DNA of 64,000 nucleotides from Streptomyces asoensis (GTDB lineage Bacteria; Actinomycetota; Actinomycetes; Streptomycetales; Streptomycetaceae), in the NCBI RefSeq assembly GCF_016860545.1, contig NZ_BNEB01000005.1:1302001-1366000 (forward strand), in the 5' to 3' direction. The notes beneath the pieces were generated by a model that worked only from the letters and a program-made list of their open reading frames with translations, was not told the origin of the DNA and did not search any database. Shown here piece by piece: positions 27,901 through 33,612 of this stretch; positions within the stretch are counted from its first letter, which is position 1, and each line of letters starts with the position of its first letter. The position numbers were made by a program, and so were the translations under genes.

Positions 27901-30900
27901 GAGGAGTACTACAACACCCCCGGCCACCGCCTCCCCAACGGCGACCGCCTCCACATCACCGTCCAAGCCGCCGCACCTGGCAGCGAACCCCACCTCACCG
28001 TGGACCTCAGCGACCACTCACGGCCGATGGACCACCGCACCTGGCACCACGACGCCGACCCCATCGACTACGCCCACGAACTCGGCCACCAACTCGGTCT
28101 CCGCGACGAATACCAGGACGACACCACCCCCCACCGCCCCGACATCACCGGCAGCCTCCTCGGCAACTACCACCGACCCGCACCCGACCACCTCCCCCAA
28201 GGCCACCTCCGCGAACGCCACCTCCACCTCCTCGCCGCACTCATCGGCGACACCGACACCCCCACACAGACCGTCGACGGAGACTGGGAACAGGCCCGCC
28301 ACACCACCACCCCCACCCCCCGCTCCCACAAATGGATCGACCCCGTCTCCCAACCCCTCGGCCCCGCAGACGAGAACACAGACCGCCCGGAGACCGACAC
28401 CGTCGCCGCCCGCATGTGGGCGATGCCGAGCGGACTCCAGCACAACGACTCCGACGACTCCGACGCGGCCGACTCCGACGACTCCGACTGGGACGCGCCC
28501 GCCCCCACCCAGGCCACCACATCCACCGCCTCACACTTCACCTGGACCGCCCCACCACCCGTCGCCGCACAGACCCCCGCCGAGACACCCCCCTCACCGG
28601 AGCCCGCACCGGACGACGAGGCAGAGCAGAGCGAACCGTTCGACCCTTCCTCTCTGGTGACCTACGTGCTGCCGGACAGCATCCCGGAGGGAGCCTTCGA
28701 CGCGGCGACCCTGTGGTCGCTGGCACCCGAGCCGGAACCCTTCGCCGTGGTCACCTCCTCCTCCTTCGGCATGACGATTCCGCTGCGGTACATGGACGAC
28801 CGCGTGACCGTCGACTGGGATGATCCGTGGGACGGCAACAGAGCCTTCGACGCCGTGATGGAACCGGCCGACAAATACCTCGCCCTCGTCGTCGAGCGCG
28901 CCGAACGCACCCAAGCGGATCCCGCGGCCTCCGACGAGGACAAAGCGGCCGCTGAGCACCTGTTGAAGACCAACAAGCTGCTGGAGGACGACGGCTGGCG
29001 TCCCGAGTACCGCAGCGAGTTCCTGCGGATGCAGATGCTCCTCAGAGAGAGCGGACTGCTCGACGCCCTGCCCCGCGAACTGGTCGCCAACCCGGACTGG
29101 TCGCGGGATCAGGACATGGTGGACCCCGAGGACACGCCATGGGCCCTGGTCGACCCGGCCGACCGGACCGGCCCGGTGGGCGGTTCGCTGCGCGGCCCGG
29201 GCGGGGTGTCCGCCGCATTCCACACCTGGCTCAACGACAACGGCGGGGACAGCAAATGGCTGGCCGCCTGGGCGTCCGATCAGGCCGGTGGTTCGATCAA
29301 CACCGAGTCCCAGCGGTTCAAGGTCATGGTCAGCCACTTCCGACCGCCGAAGTCGTCCGAGGGCTATTACCTGGCCGGACTGAACAGCGGCCTGACGCAC
29401 GACACCTGGCAGTGGAACGGCCGCGACCTGCCCGTCACCCGGTTCGACCCGCGGTACCTGGACGACCACGCGAAGTACATCCGCAGCATGGTCGCCCAGC
29501 ACGCCTTCACCTACGAGGTGCTCAACCGGGTCAGGATGCCCAACGTCGACGCCGAACAGGGCATCGTCCAGCTCATCCGCCTGGAGAAGCGGAGCCTGCT
29601 GGAGGAGCAGAACGGCGGCGGCCCGCTGTCCCTGGGCCAGTCGGTGGAGATGCGACGGGGGCCCGCGGAGTCGTACAGCCTCCTCACCCCGTACAAGGAC
29701 CCCACGGACGAGAGCAGCCACACGCTCGGCCCCTTCTGGGTGACCTCCCAGAAGGTGCCGCTGCACCACGTGTTCGGCACCTACCTCCAGAGCCGGGCGG
29801 AGACGGACCCGGACCACTCGCTCCTGCTGGGCGAAGGGGAGAACGAGTTCCTGGCACTGGGCGAAGGCGCCCCCATCACCTACCACGGCACCGACACCCC
29901 ACCCCGGCTGCCCACCGCCACCCCCGGCGAAGTCGCCGCCAGGGCACCCCGACCCGGACAGCGGACCGCTCCTGCGCCGGTCGCAGAGTCCTACCCGCAG
30001 AACCCCGCGGAAGCGGCGAGCGAGGAGCCGGCCGCCGACCGCACTCGCCTGCGCGCAGCGGAAGCGGCTCTCGAAGCAGCCGGCCTGCGCGCCGACGAAC
30101 TCCAGCAGAGGATCGACACCACCCTCGACCCTCAGCAGAAATCAGCACTCCAGGCAGAACTGGACCAGCACGCCGACGTCGTCGCCGAGGCCCTGCGCGA
30201 GGTCGACCTCGCCCTCGCCGCATCACGACCCGCGGCAGCTCAAGACGGCACGACCGCCGAGGCCGGACCAACCACACGGCCCCGGATGCGCCTCGACCGC
30301 ACACCCCGCTTCACCGTGCCCTCCCGCTTCGACGTCCGCCGCTTCCGCCACGAAGGCGACACGATCACCGATCTCACCGTCACCGTCGCCTACCGCGGCG
30401 GCGACAGCACCGCCGTCCACACCAAACTCGCCCAAGGCGTCGAGGAGTACTACAACACCCCCGGCCACCGCCTCCCCAACGGCGACCGCCTCCACATCAC
30501 CGTCCAAGCCGCCGCACCTGGCAGCGAACCCCACCTCACCGTGGACCTCAGCGACCACTCACGGCCGATGGACCACCGCACCTGGCACCACGACGCCGAC
30601 CCCATCGACTACGCCCACGAACTCGGCCACCAACTCGGTCTCCGCGACGAATACCAGGACGACACCACCCCCCACCGCCCCGACATCACCGGCAGCCTCC
30701 TCGGCAACTACCACCGACCCGCACCCGACCACCTCCCCCAAGGCCACCTCCGCGAACGCCACCTCCACCTCCTCGCCGCACTCATCGGCGACACCGACAC
30801 CCCCACACAGACCGTCGACGGAGACTGGGAACAGGCCCGCCACACCACCACCCCCACCCCCCGCTCCCACAAATGGATCGACCCCGTCTCCCAACCCCTC

Positions 30901-33522
30901 GGCCCCGCAGACGAGAACAGCGACCGCCCGGAGACCGACACCGTCGCCGCCCGCATGTGGGCGATGCCGAGCGGACTCCAGCACAACGACTCCGACGACT
31001 CCGACGCGGCCGATTCCGACGACTCCGACTGGGACGCGCCCGCCCCCACCCAGGCCACCACGTCCACCGCCTCACACTTCACCTGGACCGCCCCACCACC
31101 CGTCGCCGCACAGACCCCCGCCGAGACACCCCCCTCACCGGAGCCCGCACCGGACGACGAGGCAGACACCGCGGCGAGTGCGCCCTCGGCGCCGGCCGCG
31201 CTCTCGCCCGACGCCCTGCCCACCGGTCCCTTCACCGCGGCGACACTCTGGTCGAACGCTCCCGAGCTGCCCGCTTTCGGCGTGATCACCTTGGGCGATG
31301 GCAAGACGTACCCGATGCTCTACCCGGAGAACCGGGGGATCGCCGACTGGACGGATCCGTACGAGGGGGTGAACGCCTACGACCAGGGCATGGTGGCGAC
31401 AGGTCAGTACCTGACGCTCATCGTGCGGCGCGCCGAAAGCGTCGTCGCCGACGCCGACGCCTCCCCGGTCGAGAAGGAGGCCGCCCAGAGGCTCCTGAAC
31501 ACGAACACCGCGCTGGAGACGAGCGGATGGCTCCCGGAGTACCGCACCGAGTTCCTGCGGATGCAGATGCTCCTCGGGGAGAGCGACCTGCTGGCCGGGC
31601 TTCCGGCGCGGCTGGAGCCGGACAGCAGCCTCGGCGTTCCCTGGGCGCTCACGGATCCCACCGATCCAGCCCTGCCGGCGGACCGCCAGGTGGGCGGCTC
31701 CCTGCGCGGTGAGCACGGGGTGTCCTCCCGGTTCCACTCCTGGCTGAAGGAGAACGGCGGGGACAGCTCCTGGCTGGCCGACTGGGCGATCGGTCAGGGA
31801 GCTGGTTCCATCCACGCCAGTTCGCAGTACTTCAAGGTGATGGTCAGTCACTTCCGGCCTCCACGGGCCGAGGAGGGCTATCACATGTCCACCCTCAGCA
31901 GGGGGAGCGACCTCGTCCGCAGCGACGTGTGGGAGGACGAGCGCCGCAGGGAATTCCCGGTGACCATGTTCTCCCAGGAGTACGTCCGCAGCATGGCGGC
32001 TCAACACGCCTTCACCTACGAGATGTTGAAGCGGGTGAGCCTGCCGAACGTCGACCCGCGGCGGGGGGTCGTCCAGCTGATCCGCCTGGAGGAGCGCAAG
32101 CTGCTCGCGCAGTACAACGAGACCATGCCCGCGGAGGGCGGCTCGGTGCACATGAAGCGCGGCCCGGCGGAGTCGTACAGCCTCATGGAGCCGTACAAGG
32201 ACGCCACGAAGACGGAAGCGGACGAGGACAAGGCCATGCTCGGCCCCTTCTGGGTGACGTCCCAGGAGGTGCCGCTGCACCATGTGTTCGGCACCTATCT
32301 CCAGAGCCGGGCCGTCCCCGACGGAGAGCCCTGGTCGGAGCACACGCTCTTCCTGCGCGAGGACGAGAACGAGTTCCTCGCGCTGGGCGAGGGCGCGCCC
32401 ATCACCTACCACGGCACCACCACCCCACCACGGCTGTCCGTCACCGCCGCCCCCTCCCAGGACGTCGCGGCCCGGGCCCCCTTCACCGACCAGGGGTCGT
32501 CCGGCGGGTCGGCCGCCTCGAACGAGGAGCTCCGTGATCGCCAGGCCCGGCACTCGCTCGAACGGCTGCGCAGGACCGTGGAGTCTCCCGGCACGGAGCC
32601 GACCGGGGACGACGCGCAGCAGAGCGAACTCGCCAAGGCCGCCCAGGCACGCCGGTACGCCGCGGAGAAGGCCCTGGAGGAAGCGGGCCGACGTGTCGAC
32701 GAGCTGCGGGAGCTGCTCGACTCGGCGCGCGAACGGCAGCGCACCGCGGCCCGCGCGCAGAAGGTCGCCGCCGGTCGCCTCGCGGGGCTCGCGGCCGACG
32801 TGAACGACCTGCGGGGTACCACCTCGTCCATCGAGATGCCGACAGGGTCCCTCGCGCGCACACCGGCCGGGTGGCCCGACCCGGGTTCCCGGCCCAACCC
32901 GCCAAGAGGCGTCACCACGAACTCCGTTCAGGTCACGGACGGCGACGCCGTCGACACTGCCGACATCATTGCGCCGTCGCCCGAGGAATCGTTCTCGGCA
33001 GCGTTGTTGCGGGAGGTCAGCCCGCAGTCCGACCCGGCGCGGGACGGCGGACACCGTGACGCCCTCGACCGCTGGCTGTCCGAACGCCTTTCGGCCCTCG
33101 AGGCGGACGGAGCGCCCCCGGTGCCCGGTCTGCCCACCGGTACGGACACGGCCGACCTGGACGAGATGCACGCACTGGGCGTCGTCCTCGGACCGGGCCA
33201 GGCGGCCGAGGCGAGCCTTCTGGGCGGCCGGATCTCCGTGTCCGCGGCGCAGTTGGACATCGGGCAGCGGATCCGGCTGCTCGTCCACCGGACCGCGCCC
33301 GGCTCCCGTCCGCAGACGCTGGCCGCGCTGACGGCGGCGGCCTCCGGCCGCGACGTCGTGATCGTCGGCCAGGACGGAGTCGAGCACAGCCATGGGGACG
33401 GAACCGGTGATCCGATCCGGATCGTCTTCGACGGCGTGCGGTATGCGACGCACCCGCTACCCGTGCCGCCTCACCCCGTGTCGCCTCGCCCCGCGCCGCC
33501 TCGACTCGCGCAGGAGATCTGA
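18958..33522 (+). CDS. Giant multidomain putative type VII effector (polymorphic-toxin-like)
   Basis: A 4,854-residue protein without a signal peptide. ATG at 18958 follows the WXG gene by 7 bp. Residues 1-350 are helical with hydrophobic stretches (about 111-140, 325-350), as in T7SS toxin N-termini. Residues 365-790 are a disordered Thr/Ser/Pro/Gly linker. Residues 830-985, 2935-3101 and 3782-3948 are metzincin-like domains with HExxHxxGxxD (His925, His3040, His3887). Residues 1015-2850 are beta-rich repeats without a recognised family. Residues 3235-3648 and 4078-4491 are paralogous modules ending in ENEFLALGEGAPITYHG, which recalls the ExE motif of ADP-ribosyltransferases. Coiled-coil stretches lie near 2855-2910, 3675-3741 and 4521-4618. 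The last 200 residues may be a degenerate OTU-like domain, and the tail is Pro-rich. The activities are inferred from motifs only. Confidence 0.85.
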   Translation: MSIIVSPQLNNLLFVLIGEKMLQADEDLAYRSHQPYKRLGKNVRELSDLIEQSVFGVGQALPPQVGRQYVRAMRLFVDNGGTNYLREFARQLDDVGDGRVKISMDIMEAKWSIIAELVRLLIELAIIAALSFFTGGASSSQTATAKARSRVTILSTLDQLLKRTHLLPSLSEAFDEAFQTFVVRLAMMTMAPPGRRPDGFDWKQIVEDGFFGAVTGMFHGAFESLTKNLGKGFRNILDGPDASRFGKTNTKNITDDVTSKFDDPPPTRSVGDRFVRGTGDGANEFLVAGGSEAVAEIVVNGVLHGKWEGSADTFIGAGVSSVVGAALFAAAAKFGGAFGSGFDFGSVNVLPVTGDEDSANGRQNAGRDGSDDDRARETVPTTSSADPSVTGTGTPNLSASTVTTPRGGGVGTGTVPTSSSASAPPTTGSGSGSGSPQGGGARPGTTPGAQRRDGDSDAVQEDPTASGTDDSPVEGSGESTGEIAPAQETTGGGPDSGRQDPATGTGTGTGTGTQEAASPAVDGQTSAENGGAIPTVGTTVAPTVATASGTPGGTGAAQGHGPGQAGPASGTASQQRAHKGLTEASDTEPADGSTPGSSPASAARPGTTSTTMTASSSQITGSDANGAADGDAHVDTNGAVDVVQETASGPATAAPATGAEGRDTPRSAAPSPEPSRNARQPARAGAGPRRSGTEGDPGEDSAPPAAPTPVRTLSSSAVPADGSPAGDTVTTSSGPERPATTSDTAGDPVTTSSSFAPPTPLATASAPERPTPPSPAPTRPDWDAARSAVPPVTRSHTWTDPVSTPLTADGRPTRYTVDSSFDVRRFTHDGETVVDLTVELALTGADTVTDAERRALWDRMAAGVQRTFNDPGHRLATGERLHVSVVPAVAGRQPHLAVELTHPGPGARTSQHTWRSDATAQDLAHEIGHQLGLRDENRDATAPQRPHIDGSLMGVHQRPVTEDVPEDQRGSYARGGLRPRHLSLLSALVGGPDDPVGSMPRRARTEGADPLAPVVPSSYVETYGSRRDGNVGLVQVEPLPARIVEGLHRHVLNLLGVPADQQATHPVREQLRRDLGGEQLVLNLPYLLSSMGHRLTVEVGGRRRTVDVRLSLHDPVPSPRQGTRDPSDPDVRVERRGVGAQESGDTESSGTVRTLSVPWSATLPIPAAGPVRGVDFGPSLALTHNQLSLSTSVTQIVQTTTAQRSNELSHAFSYGSSWQARVDTARMAPIDNWGPASELGPVTVWFPEHLAARRETDEPLPQPADLDELPVWGVDTVKEPHQLLEMVNSAFHDDLATLSDSSAEALEAFLSEPVLRGTLPMQRSGGIFSPLLLDARGRAVGMLKVTTEVTPGTPTHQSQDTKINLESHLVSTVKVDGQAKVTNAVGVDLGVGPAFTGSRATGHPAAAGKVAGSVMGKGGVRWQTSDSLGSGGSASVLHALRSNRSHLLTPAEVRHTVTLVRPGGGESPRSFGPWAEGMQLRLLAKSDAAGKTPEGEEVRTLPPELEHLRSIGVTAAPLAVDGPQELFAHAEVWLRANGFLPASATTTSRTTLLPDEALTQAQLNNLRRFEQARSDVGLLAAADAMVDGGHALWMDKPTPTGTRRIRLDLNAARDTTPQQEPADPGPAEAPARPSGPPPARHVRTLPAVQHIGLTSFGMSGTEQQSSGYGWTAGLGGAVSGPVGSPGGGSGTLGPGADYAYAAQISHTGTVGAGLGHDQLFIGSNQGSEVFDIPARFTLDLYDGPGAEPAVRFAEHTAATSYVPPGETPPPAGPPPTAVTGTVRVAVPHHRTRTAVAEPAPHPQDARIREATADDRATLATTGPDGRPLEGIVRLPDDAVLDVFHGSGVLQEAVRRTAAGTLPGRPQPGWAAGLGAAVSGMSPDVLKSAASLVAAAAAGRSAADPTTLAAEVRHAALSPANLTARGHQIFKGSYVIEGVTLPGLGADQEYSLEISGVLRNPRLMHSAKQYLETGVSSSDTAAQQKSVSGSHQGGAALTGTRTPAAARPADPAVAPPKRPDVFGPSAKYTYTAKSEDSATLSTATAVNRTSTESGDEHRIEADALLLVTVRGGTRNLVGNTLGLGSGQPVTVAVELPQAVQFLMTDGQLARHQEWFTGVEGLPRPQRAEADIPLPGRFARTGEPGLAGVLSVTQLGAPPNAPGDEPTGPTPTTADTQADPTAAPASAARPDAPAATGDPVPAESGDRPAAPQPVERRNRLYDELIALVEAEAPGVTRPGHSAYLPGVASRIADYTSPTGLRALPGRGPRGVQRFHFRYLAKGGARLVEVTLSAGPRADAEERRTVRGRNAGAGTGLEHYHAHQPAGVVTGTTDTVQHGLAFNPTTRYPQPGHDTRTDRTGPALSAATTRSHGTKSTATAEDRFWLRTDSVADFDLEYDYQVGVRSELVADWPPNVLGGMVQGWFLPSAGEPEAGSGSGVGGWISRTLGNRPARSAVVPARVTLRFTGSEAAEGARVDPPLAPEVLRTPPVMRGNRYVPTGPAPVFDFNAWPELTTALNTVAPGQNRTWRSLETSTSAESTAVRIGELIQAGEIALDHPRTAAGLTDSMPGAYPFESAPGTPPSLSVTLHNPRRVTEASDVTLDRLRVSNTAGGSSSGGATTGGISFQGVYSHDDDNQAAGGATIPVLARQPRTTGGTTGTSGGRREWLKTGTTTAPADGSRGTRTYEALVDTLLTVRGPEGTRLVTGTATVRVAERDVLGHGITPPRTHPQVYDLASMVRAGADRAAPSGGTAAADLRDWRTHPLDALPDLLAAQIDPADPEAQLWLAIGADPAAVDGTSARPDPQELGRALFAASQTAVTAEKPVELAVRYDDGTIHFWNFDSAGRPSGLDPEARAAWQRFHTEASDLTSAAREEQENRRREFELREELDRQADVVAEALREVDLALAASRPAAAQDGTTAEAGPTTRPRMRLDRTPRFTVPSGFDVRRFRHEGDTITDLTVTVAYRGGDSTAVHTKLAQGVEEYYNTPGHRLPNGDRLHITVQAAAPGSEPHLTVDLSDHSRPMDHRTWHHDADPIDYAHELGHQLGLRDEYQDDTTPHRPDITGSLLGNYHRPAPDHLPQGHLRERHLHLLAALIGDTDTPTQTVDGDWEQARHTTTPTPRSHKWIDPVSQPLGPADENTDRPETDTVAARMWAMPSGLQHNDSDDSDAADSDDSDWDAPAPTQATTSTASHFTWTAPPPVAAQTPAETPPSPEPAPDDEAEQSEPFDPSSLVTYVLPDSIPEGAFDAATLWSLAPEPEPFAVVTSSSFGMTIPLRYMDDRVTVDWDDPWDGNRAFDAVMEPADKYLALVVERAERTQADPAASDEDKAAAEHLLKTNKLLEDDGWRPEYRSEFLRMQMLLRESGLLDALPRELVANPDWSRDQDMVDPEDTPWALVDPADRTGPVGGSLRGPGGVSAAFHTWLNDNGGDSKWLAAWASDQAGGSINTESQRFKVMVSHFRPPKSSEGYYLAGLNSGLTHDTWQWNGRDLPVTRFDPRYLDDHAKYIRSMVAQHAFTYEVLNRVRMPNVDAEQGIVQLIRLEKRSLLEEQNGGGPLSLGQSVEMRRGPAESYSLLTPYKDPTDESSHTLGPFWVTSQKVPLHHVFGTYLQSRAETDPDHSLLLGEGENEFLALGEGAPITYHGTDTPPRLPTATPGEVAARAPRPGQRTAPAPVAESYPQNPAEAASEEPAADRTRLRAAEAALEAAGLRADELQQRIDTTLDPQQKSALQAELDQHADVVAEALREVDLALAASRPAAAQDGTTAEAGPTTRPRMRLDRTPRFTVPSRFDVRRFRHEGDTITDLTVTVAYRGGDSTAVHTKLAQGVEEYYNTPGHRLPNGDRLHITVQAAAPGSEPHLTVDLSDHSRPMDHRTWHHDADPIDYAHELGHQLGLRDEYQDDTTPHRPDITGSLLGNYHRPAPDHLPQGHLRERHLHLLAALIGDTDTPTQTVDGDWEQARHTTTPTPRSHKWIDPVSQPLGPADENSDRPETDTVAARMWAMPSGLQHNDSDDSDAADSDDSDWDAPAPTQATTSTASHFTWTAPPPVAAQTPAETPPSPEPAPDDEADTAASAPSAPAALSPDALPTGPFTAATLWSNAPELPAFGVITLGDGKTYPMLYPENRGIADWTDPYEGVNAYDQGMVATGQYLTLIVRRAESVVADADASPVEKEAAQRLLNTNTALETSGWLPEYRTEFLRMQMLLGESDLLAGLPARLEPDSSLGVPWALTDPTDPALPADRQVGGSLRGEHGVSSRFHSWLKENGGDSSWLADWAIGQGAGSIHASSQYFKVMVSHFRPPRAEEGYHMSTLSRGSDLVRSDVWEDERRREFPVTMFSQEYVRSMAAQHAFTYEMLKRVSLPNVDPRRGVVQLIRLEERKLLAQYNETMPAEGGSVHMKRGPAESYSLMEPYKDATKTEADEDKAMLGPFWVTSQEVPLHHVFGTYLQSRAVPDGEPWSEHTLFLREDENEFLALGEGAPITYHGTTTPPRLSVTAAPSQDVAARAPFTDQGSSGGSAASNEELRDRQARHSLERLRRTVESPGTEPTGDDAQQSELAKAAQARRYAAEKALEEAGRRVDELRELLDSARERQRTAARAQKVAAGRLAGLAADVNDLRGTTSSIEMPTGSLARTPAGWPDPGSRPNPPRGVTTNSVQVTDGDAVDTADIIAPSPEESFSAALLREVSPQSDPARDGGHRDALDRWLSERLSALEADGAPPVPGLPTGTDTADLDEMHALGVVLGPGQAAEASLLGGRISVSAAQLDIGQRIRLLVHRTAPGSRPQTLAALTAAASGRDVVIVGQDGVEHSHGDGTGDPIRIVFDGVRYATHPLPVPPHPVSPRPAPPRLAQEI
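20464..20496 (+). repeat. Hexanucleotide repeat encoding a Thr-Gly run
   Basis: Five and a half copies of ACCGGC in the linker region of the giant gene, encoding TGTGTGTGTGT. In-frame length change would be tolerated. Confidence 0.85.
21340..21920 (+). other. Metzincin-like domain 1 of the giant protein
   Basis: The encoded segment runs from RSHTWTDPVSTPL to RHLSLLSALVGG. The zinc motif HEIGHQLGLRD starts at 21730 (His925). It is followed about 18 residues later by SLMG, which is placed where metzincins have their Met-turn. This copy is diverged from the other two and shows ordinary Streptomyces third-position use. Confidence 0.7.
27631..28625 (+). repeat. 995-bp near-identical direct repeat, copy A
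   Basis: Encodes the end of a coiled-coil, metzincin-like domain 2 (HELGHQLGLRD from 28075) and an Asp/Ser-rich linker. It aligns without gaps to 30172-31166, offset 2,541 bp (847 codons). I count seven differing bases by eye. Where domain 1 has SLMG this copy has SLLG. Third positions are strongly biased to C compared with the flanks. Confidence 0.93.
28650..29905 (+). other. C-terminal-type module 1 of the giant protein (ADP-ribosyltransferase-like, tentative)
   Basis: Encodes about 415 residues beginning near FDAATLWSLAPEPEPF. Landmarks are LIRLEKRSLL, RRGPAESYSL, FWVTSQKVPL, GTYLQSR and GENEFLAL (Glu3628 and Glu3630). The order Arg, Ser-containing strand, GTYL, ExE resembles R-S-E-class ADP-ribosyltransferases. 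The spacing between the TS and GTYL elements is short, so the assignment is a hypothesis. Confidence 0.4.
30172..31166 (+). repeat. 995-bp near-identical direct repeat, copy B
   Basis: The second copy of the block described at 27631, encoding metzincin-like domain 3 (His3887). The seven differences by eye include a Gly to Arg change in the SRFDVRRF segment. Identity stops sharply at both ends: before it the two coiled coils differ, and after it the two ART-like modules are clearly diverged. Confidence 0.93.
31190..32440 (+). other. C-terminal-type module 2 of the giant protein (ADP-ribosyltransferase-like, tentative)
   Basis: A diverged paralogue of the module at 28650. It keeps LIRLEERKLL, KRGPAESYSL, FWVTSQEVPL, GTYLQSR and DENEFLAL (Glu4470 and Glu4472), while the outer parts differ. 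Conservation is concentrated around these landmarks, which would fit an active site. Confidence 0.4.
32820..33519 (+). other. C-terminal domain of the giant protein, possibly degenerate OTU-like
   Basis: The encoded end has the pattern ESFSAALLREV, then a helical segment, then VVIVGQDG and PIRIVFDGVRYATH. This order resembles OTU-type cysteine peptidases, which open with a Cys-led helix and close with a hydrophobic strand, DG and His. Here Ser and Arg occupy the expected Cys and His places, so it would be inactive. The final 20 residues are Pro-rich. Confidence 0.25.
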
Positions 33523-33525
33523 GCC

Positions 33526-33612
33526 ATGACCTGTGCGGCCCCCCGCCGGCACTCCACGGGAACCACTGGACCCCGCCACCCCCACAGCCGCTTCGCCAGG
33601 AGGACGTCTTGA
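33526..33612 (+). CDS. Possible 28-residue ORF coupled to the lectin gene
   Basis: ATG at 33526 has AGGAGA 8 nt upstream, at the end of the giant gene. The frame of 28 codons is Arg/His/Thr-rich and ends in TGA at 33610-33612, overlapping the TTG start of the lectin gene (TTGA). It may act as a leader that couples translation from the giant gene to the lectin gene. No homology is claimed and it could be chance. Confidence 0.3.
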   Translation: MTCAAPRRHSTGTTGPRHPHSRFARRTS

